16,362 bases of DNA from an uncultured Bacilli bacterium (GTDB taxonomy: Bacteria > Bacillota_I > Bacilli_A > RF39 > UBA660), in NCBI GenBank assembly GCA_934132925.1, contig CAKPAL010000015.1, forward strand, positions 1 to 16,362, read 5' to 3'. Under the pieces are notes generated by a model, which searched no databases, was not told the origin of the DNA, and saw only the letters and a list, made by a program, of their open reading frames with translations. Positions 12,361 to 16,362 of the stretch are shown here, piece by piece. The position numbers were made by a program, and so were the translations under genes. The stretch's first letter is position 1; each line of letters opens with the position of its first letter.

Positions 12361-13573
12361 TTACTGTTGTTCCTTTATTTGATTCTGATTCGAATATTAA
12401 TTCTCCATTATGAGATTTTATGATTTCATTTGATAAGGCCACTCCTAAACCGGTTCCATTTTGTTTAGTGGTATAAAACATCTCTTTTATCTTTTCTAAT
12501 GTTTCTTTACTCATACCTATGCCATTATCTTTTATAACTATTTCTAAATATTTTTTATAAATGTTGGAAAATATTTCTATTTTGCCATTTTCTTCAGTTG
12601 CTTCAAGGGCATTCTTTAGAAGATTTATTAGAACTTGTTTTAATCTTTCATAATCTCCTTCAAAATAGATTTCTTCATCGTCACGATCTTTATATTCTAG
12701 TTTTACTTTTTTGTTATTTACTAATATCTTGAAGGAATCATAGACATCATCTAATAAACAATTTAAATCTATTTGCTCTTTTTTTACTTTTATCTTATTA
12801 TATTCAACAAAATCACTTATGATGTTTAGGCTTCTATCAACTTCTTGTTTCATAATTGATATATACTTTTCAGCTTTTTCTTGCTTGTTTATATCTATCA
12901 TATCTAAATATCCTTTGCAGACCGCTAATGGATTTTTTATTTCATGTGTTAATTTAAATAAAGCATCTTTTATTGTTTTATCTTTTTGTAATATTTTTAT
13001 CGTTTCATTTAGGGACTCTAGTTTATCTATTATTCTAAATAAATAAAGGATTGAAAAGGCTAAAAAATAATAGATAAAAATTATTATTAGTAGCATCAAG
13101 AAGTCCTCTAGAGAAACTTTTATATCTTTAAAGAAGTATTCAAATGATAAAAAGAAAGCTTGAATTACTGCTACGGAGAGGATAAATGAACTATTTGATA
13201 GTCTTTTCTTATTTGCACATAGATATAAAACTAAATATGATATATATTTTATAATAGTTATTAAGATGTCTATTTCTAATATAAAATGACTATATAGAAT
13301 GTTAGCAATAGATAAAAATACTCCTAATACTGATTTGTTTTTCATGTATGCTATGACTATTGGTATATTGCAAAATAACAGTATTTTAGTATTTACTTCA
13401 TCTTGAACATATTTTAAGCAAAGATATAGTGATGTTATTAATGTTATTGTTAGTAATGTATCTTTTTTTATTTTTATTTCTTCATTGTAACTTACTAGTA
13501 CAAGATATATTAATATTGGAAAGGTTATTAATATTATATTTAATATTATGTCTTTCATTATGTGTAGTTCCAT
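12338..13573 (-). CDS. Membrane sensor histidine kinase, KinB-like
   Basis: 411 aa. Five to six hydrophobic segments occupy about 8-178 with no large outer loop. A HisKA domain follows with phospho-acceptor H210 (KLTHEIKNPLAV), then an HATPase domain. That has the N box (INLLKNALEA), G1 (DNGIGMS), F box (MFYTT) and G2 (GTGLGVALS). This layout matches B. subtilis KinB, which feeds the Spo0A phosphorelay, and other sensors that detect signals within the membrane. There is no response regulator next to it, so it is an orphan kinase here. The promoter region carries three TGTCGA boxes (13610-13636). The start is supported by GAGGTGG. Confidence 0.88.
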   Translation of the reverse strand: MELHIMKDIILNIILITFPILIYLVLVSYNEEIKIKKDTLLTITLITSLYLCLKYVQDEVNTKILLFCNIPIVIAYMKNKSVLGVFLSIANILYSHFILEIDILITIIKYISYLVLYLCANKKRLSNSSFILSVAVIQAFFLSFEYFFKDIKVSLEDFLMLLIIIFIYYFLAFSILYLFRIIDKLESLNETIKILQKDKTIKDALFKLTHEIKNPLAVCKGYLDMIDINKQEKAEKYISIMKQEVDRSLNIISDFVEYNKIKVKKEQIDLNCLLDDVYDSFKILVNNKKVKLEYKDRDDEEIYFEGDYERLKQVLINLLKNALEATEENGKIEIFSNIYKKYLEIVIKDNGIGMSKETLEKIKEMFYTTKQNGTGLGVALSNEIIKSHNGELIFESESNKGTTVTIRLPFV

Positions 13574-13592
13574 ATTTTACCACCTCATAATG

Positions 13593-13636
13593 ATTATACT
13601 CTTTACTATTGTCGACTTTTGTCGATTTTTGTCGAA
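13593..13636 (-). promoter_or_regulatory. Kinase promoter with three phased Spo0A-like boxes
   Basis: On the plus strand, TGTCGAC (13610-13616), TGTCGAT (13620-13626) and TGTCGAA (13630-13636) repeat at exactly 10 bp. The Spo0A box consensus is TGTCGAA, and the third copy matches it fully. They stand upstream of a perfect -10 (TATAAT on the minus strand, 13593-13598), where no normal -35 is present. This is as expected for a promoter that depends on a bound activator. The third box touches the terminator of the upstream gene. Spo0A binding is inferred. Confidence 0.55.
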
Positions 13637-13676
13637 AAAAAGAACTTTTTGTAGTTTTTTGTACAAAAGTTCTTTT
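13635..13676 (-). terminator. Terminator of the EIIB-like gene
   Basis: A 15-pair stem with one bulge (13638-13653 with 13662-13676) starts right after the stop codon and is followed on the minus strand by TTTTTTT. Confidence 0.82.
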
Positions 13677-13991
13677 CTATTTTAATTCATCAATATATTT
13701 TTTCAATTTTTTAGCATCTGTTCCTAGGATTATTTTTAATTGATCATCGATTTCTACTACACCTTTTGCTCCTAGTTTTAATATTCCTTCTTTATTGGCT
13801 TTGGTTATATCTTTTAGAGTTACTTTAAATCTAGACATTTCTACTTCAGTATTAAGTATATTATCTTTACCTCCTAGTAAATCTACTAGTTTGTTGAACT
13901 CTAATTTGATATTCTTTTTATTCATTTTTACTATTGAAAAGGCTATTATTAATAGTACCACTATTATTATTATGTATTGATATAATTCCAT
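13677..13991 (-). CDS. Membrane-tethered PTS EIIB-like protein lacking the phospho-cysteine
   Basis: 104 aa. One N-terminal membrane helix (about 5-22) is followed by a domain resembling the EIIB domain of the glucose PTS family. It has LLGGKDNI (about 38-45), then a strand reading VEMSRFKVTLKD, then LGAKGVVEI and IILGTDA. In active EIIB proteins the second motif is usually D-x-C-x-T-R-L, and the Cys carries the phosphate. Here Glu51 stands in its place, while the arginine (R54) is kept. It therefore cannot take part in normal phosphotransfer and may be a regulatory or structural relic. It is monocistronic, with a good promoter (14015-14043) and an AGAGGTGG ribosome binding site. Confidence 0.75.
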   Translation of the reverse strand: MELYQYIIIIVVLLIIAFSIVKMNKKNIKLEFNKLVDLLGGKDNILNTEVEMSRFKVTLKDITKANKEGILKLGAKGVVEIDDQLKIILGTDAKKLKKYIDELK

Positions 13992-14014
13992 TTTTATTTT
14001 TCCACCTCTATTTT

Positions 14015-14043
14015 ATTATACTATTTTTTTTATTTTATGACAA
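14015..14043 (-). promoter_or_regulatory. Promoter of the EIIB-like gene
   Basis: On the minus strand, -35 TTGTCA (14038-14043), a 17-bp spacer and -10 TATAAT (14015-14020). Confidence 0.75.
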
Positions 14044-14068
14044 GTGCTATTTTTTATGATAATATCTT

Positions 14069-14158
14069 GTTAACTTATAGTTAACTTTAATGTAGTTTAT
14101 ATATTTTATTTCTTTTAGTTTGTTATTTAGTATTTATTTTTTGTGGTAGTGTTATACT
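14069..14158 (+). promoter_or_regulatory. agrBD promoter region with candidate AgrA-type repeats
   Basis: A -10 TATACT (14153-14158) precedes agrB without a recognisable -35, as for activator-dependent promoters. Upstream, GTTAACTT occurs twice with an 11-bp period (14069-14076 and 14080-14087). TAGTTTAT and TAGTTTGT recur 23 bp apart (14094 and 14117). LytTR regulators such as AgrA bind pairs of GTT-containing 9-bp repeats about two helical turns apart. The match here is suggestive only. Confidence 0.4.
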
Positions 14159-14177
14159 TGGATTGTGAGTAGGAAAT

Positions 14178-14813
14178 ATGAAGATAAGAGAATGTTTTTT
14201 AAACAAGTCTATTGATAGTATTAGAAAAAGGTATCCTCAATATAATGAGGAAAAGCTTGAAGAAATCAGTTATGGGCTAGAAGCCACTTATATTACTTTT
14301 ACTAAAACTATTGTGATATTCGGTATTGCAGCGGTTATTGGTATTGCAAAAGATGTCCTGTTTGTTTTGCTTGCTTATAACATAATTAGAACAACAGCAT
14401 TTGGTATGCATGCTAAAAAAAGTTGGCACTGCTACTTAATATCTGGACTGTTATTTATCGGTACTGCTATTATATGCAGATACTGTGATATAAATCCTTA
14501 TGTTAAATACTTAATAGGTGGCATTTCCTTTATTGTATTATTTAGGTATGCTCCTGCTGATACTTATAAAAGACCCCTTATTAATAAATATAAAAGAGAA
14601 AGATATAAAATAATAACTATTATAATGAGTTTGGTTTATTTGATACTTATTATTTTATTTAAGAATTCTATAGTTAGTTCATACTTATGTTTTGGACTAC
14701 TAGATGCAAGTTTGATGATCCATCCTCTGGTATATAGGATGTTTCAGTTACCGTATGATAACTATAAAAATTATATAGTTACTTATGAAACATATGGTGT
14801 AAATATTGATTAG
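14178..14813 (+). CDS. agrB: Accessory gene regulator protein AgrB (autoinducer processing protease)
   Basis: A 211-aa polytopic membrane endopeptidase that cleaves the AgrD propeptide and forms the thiolactone ring. The catalytic pair is visible as H78 and C85, seven residues apart (GMHAKKSWHC), as in S. aureus AgrB (H77, C84). Hydrophobic segments occupy about 40-75, 86-100, 108-125 and 145-180. The ribosome binding site is weak (AGGA close to ATG), whereas the next gene agrD has a strong one overlapping the agrB stop (TAGGAGG). It is the first gene of an agrBD transcript. Confidence 0.93.
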   Translation: MKIRECFLNKSIDSIRKRYPQYNEEKLEEISYGLEATYITFTKTIVIFGIAAVIGIAKDVLFVLLAYNIIRTTAFGMHAKKSWHCYLISGLLFIGTAIICRYCDINPYVKYLIGGISFIVLFRYAPADTYKRPLINKYKRERYKIITIIMSLVYLILIILFKNSIVSSYLCFGLLDASLMIHPLVYRMFQLPYDNYKNYIVTYETYGVNID

Positions 14814-14823
14814 GAGGTAAAAT

Positions 14824-14937
14824 ATGTTAGCAAGATTATTAAATCTAATTGGTGCATTATCCGCTGGTGCCGGAACTAAAGCATGTAATGCTTGGTTTAT
14901 TGACGAACCAAAAATGCCTAAAAGTTTATTAAAATAG
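14824..14937 (+). CDS. agrD: AgrD-type cyclic autoinducer propeptide (37 aa)
   Basis: The gene starts 10 bp after the agrB stop, with AGGAGG as ribosome binding site. An amphipathic leader (MLARLLNLIGALSAG) is followed by the core AGTKACNAWFI and an acidic/proline recognition tail (DEPKMPKSLLK). The tail aligns position by position with DEVEVPKEL of S. aureus AgrD, which places AgrB cleavage after Ile. The Cys would then close a thiolactone with Ile, giving the ring C-N-A-W-F-I of six residues with a short N-terminal tail. Its receptor is probably the AgrC-type kinase converging from the right. The coding assignment is strong; the mature peptide is inferred. Confidence 0.9.
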   Translation: MLARLLNLIGALSAGAGTKACNAWFIDEPKMPKSLLK

Positions 14938-15030
14938 TATTATTATCAACTCCTTGTTTATACATAATAAATTAATTATTCATTACCGCAGGTATAATTT
15001 CTTTACATGTATAAAATTACAAAATCGATA

Positions 15031-15066
15031 AAAGAAAGAATCGTTCGTATACCAAACGATTTTTTT
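15031..15066. terminator. Bidirectional terminator between agrBD and agrC
   Basis: AATCGTT (15039-15045) pairs perfectly with AACGATT (15055-15061). A/T-tracts extend the stem, and T-rich tails follow on both strands (TTTTTTATTT on plus, CTTTCTTTTAT on minus). The stretch 14938-15030 contains no convincing gene. Confidence 0.8.
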
Positions 15067-15075
15067 ATTTAATAT

Positions 15076-16362
15076 TTATTTTTCTTTTATTTTAATTGTT
15101 TGACTATAGACAGTATCTGTTATTTTTGCTTCAGATATTAATCTATTATTATTTCTTAATATTCTCTTTACTAGTAATAAACCATGGCCTCTAGTTAGAC
15201 CTTTAGTACTATATCTTTCATTACCAATTTTATCTTTATCCACTTTATTACTATAAGTATTTGATATTATTATTTCAATGTCATCTTTAACTTTATATAT
15301 TTCGATGCCTAATTGTTTCTTTTCTGATAAAACACTTGCTTCAATGGCATTATCTAAGTATACACCTAATATTCTTGTTAAATCTTTAAAGTTTTTAGTA
15401 TTTAAGTCTTTTAAGAAACTATTTTCTACTTGTTTAGCGATATTTAACTTTACATCAAGGCCTTTTTCCTCTGCTTCACTAAACTTGTAATACAAAAAGC
15501 CTTTTAAACCATTGGTTGGTAAGTATTTAAATCTAGAATACTTAGCACTATTTATGTTCTTTTTATCGCCAAGAATACTATCTATATATTCACATAATGT
15601 TTCATCACCTAAATCTGAAACTTTAGATCTTATGGCTAACAATTCATTTCTTGTTTCATGATTTGATGTTCTATGATCTTCAATATCACTTTCATAATTT
15701 TTCATTACCGTAAGTAAATCATCATATCTTTTAAACATATTTTCATTATTCATCTTCTCTTTGAACAAGTAACCTAATATAACTGCCAAAGTAAATATTA
15801 ACAATATGTATGTAAATACGTTATTACTGAATCTATAATCTTTTATTAAACTATAAAAGAATACGGCAATGGTTACTAATGTTAATAGAGAAACTACTAC
15901 TATCTTTTTATTTCTAGATAACCTATAACTAAATAGCTTTCTTAATGGTTTTCTCAAAAGGTATGTTAAACCAATCATAAGAATACTTACCGATAAATTA
16001 CCTAATATACTTCCGGCAAATGTCGAATAACAATAATCCTTATCGATTTTCAAAACCTGTGTTATTAAAACCAAAGTTAATAAATCTGGTACAATTAATA
16101 TAATCATATAAACAATACCAGAAAATATTGATTTTAAATATCCTGTATTAAATGTTAATTTCAGTAATAAGGCAAATATTAACATTAATACAATTGTTTT
16201 CTCAGTTCCTTTCAAGAACATCACATCAACAGTTTGTAATACACATGCTATAAATAGTAGTATTACATCTTTAAATGTTATTTTTATTTTTCCTTTATTA
16301 AATATTATTATTCCAAAAATGTATATTGAAATTGTTAATGGTATACTAGTTAAAAACGTCTT
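15076..16362 (-). CDS. agrC: AgrC-type GHKL sensor histidine kinase (5' end beyond the window)
   Basis: The reading frame stays open from the stop at 15076 to the right edge. This adds 46 codons upstream of the internal GTG at 16224 (KTFLTSIPLTISIY and onward), so the N-terminus is cut by the window. At least 428 residues are visible. Five to six hydrophobic segments form the peptide-sensing membrane domain. A cytosolic kinase follows, with an H-box-like NHETRNELLAIRSKV, N box VYLDNAIEAS and G box RGHGLLLV, typical of the HATPase_c_5/GHKL group used by AgrC. It would bind the AgrD-derived peptide and phosphorylate an AgrA-type LytTR regulator. That regulator is not in the window and may lie further upstream. 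It converges on agrBD instead of following it. Confidence 0.9.
   Translation of the reverse strand, partial: KTFLTSIPLTISIYIFGIIIFNKGKIKITFKDVILLFIACVLQTVDVMFLKGTEKTIVLMLIFALLLKLTFNTGYLKSIFSGIVYMIILIVPDLLTLVLITQVLKIDKDYCYSTFAGSILGNLSVSILMIGLTYLLRKPLRKLFSYRLSRNKKIVVVSLLTLVTIAVFFYSLIKDYRFSNNVFTYILLIFTLAVILGYLFKEKMNNENMFKRYDDLLTVMKNYESDIEDHRTSNHETRNELLAIRSKVSDLGDETLCEYIDSILGDKKNINSAKYSRFKYLPTNGLKGFLYYKFSEAEEKGLDVKLNIAKQVENSFLKDLNTKNFKDLTRILGVYLDNAIEASVLSEKKQLGIEIYKVKDDIEIIISNTYSNKVDKDKIGNERYSTKGLTRGHGLLLVKRILRNNNRLISEAKITDTVYSQTIKIKEK

Noticed and set aside
13610..13636. The 10-bp repeats as a CRISPR or satellite
   Set aside because: Three short units at helical spacing in a promoter fit operator boxes; there are no spacers.
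14941..14965. AAGGAG on the minus strand after agrD as a small-gene start
   Set aside because: No start codon with an open frame follows; TTG after it closes within a few codons.
15007..15072. Plus-strand ORF of 21 codons (MYKITKSIKER...) after agrD
   Set aside because: No ribosome binding site at a suitable distance, and its 3' half is the bidirectional terminator.

Overview
This is a very AT-rich window, apparently from a low-GC Bacillota genome. It uses the standard bacterial code: Trp is TGG, and TGA is a real stop, for example in clpP and tsaE. Strong AGGAGG/AGGTG ribosome binding sites precede most genes. The presence of tsaEBD, ClpP, a TGS-domain nucleoside kinase, an Agr-type peptide system, a CwlD-like amidase and a KinB-like kinase behind possible Spo0A boxes fits an uncultured gut-type Bacilli or Clostridia lineage. 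I cannot name the genus.

Layout. (1) 1-1080 has no long ORF. It holds a tandem duplication of a type I toxin-antitoxin-like unit. Each copy has a tiny membrane peptide on the minus strand (358-447 and 738-821) and a convergent, overlapping plus-strand RNA with its own promoter and terminator. Hairpins flank the pair on both sides. (2) 1090-2299 (minus) is a phage-type lysis cassette: a holin-like protein, then an amidase endolysin with a cationic amphipathic tail. (3) 2404-4798 (minus) is the tsaE-tsaB-rimI-tsaD operon for tRNA t6A37 synthesis. (4) 4799-5039 is a gene-free gap with a promoter and an unexplained RNA-like fold. (5) 5040-7088 (minus) is an Abi_2/AbiF HEPN protein followed directly by a membrane-anchored HtrA protease. 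(6) 7193-9986 (minus) holds a small membrane protein, a CwlD-like amidase and a TGS-nucleoside kinase. (7) clpP (plus, 10106-10678) diverges from the kinase. (8) 10709-13991 (minus) holds a surface protein with a 40-aa membrane peptide, a stand-alone Smr protein, a KinB-like histidine kinase, and a membrane-tethered EIIB-like protein lacking the phospho-cysteine. (9) 14178 to the end is an agr quorum-sensing module. agrB and a 37-codon agrD run on the plus strand, and an AgrC-type kinase converges on the minus strand and runs off the right edge.

How it fits together. The t6A operon and clpP are housekeeping. The Agr module would make and sense a cyclic thiolactone peptide; its AgrA-type regulator is not in the window. 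The KinB-like kinase, three TGTCGA boxes at 10-bp spacing and CwlD hint at a Spo0A-type regulon. The type I pairs next to a holin/endolysin pair look like a prophage remnant or a domesticated lysis island.
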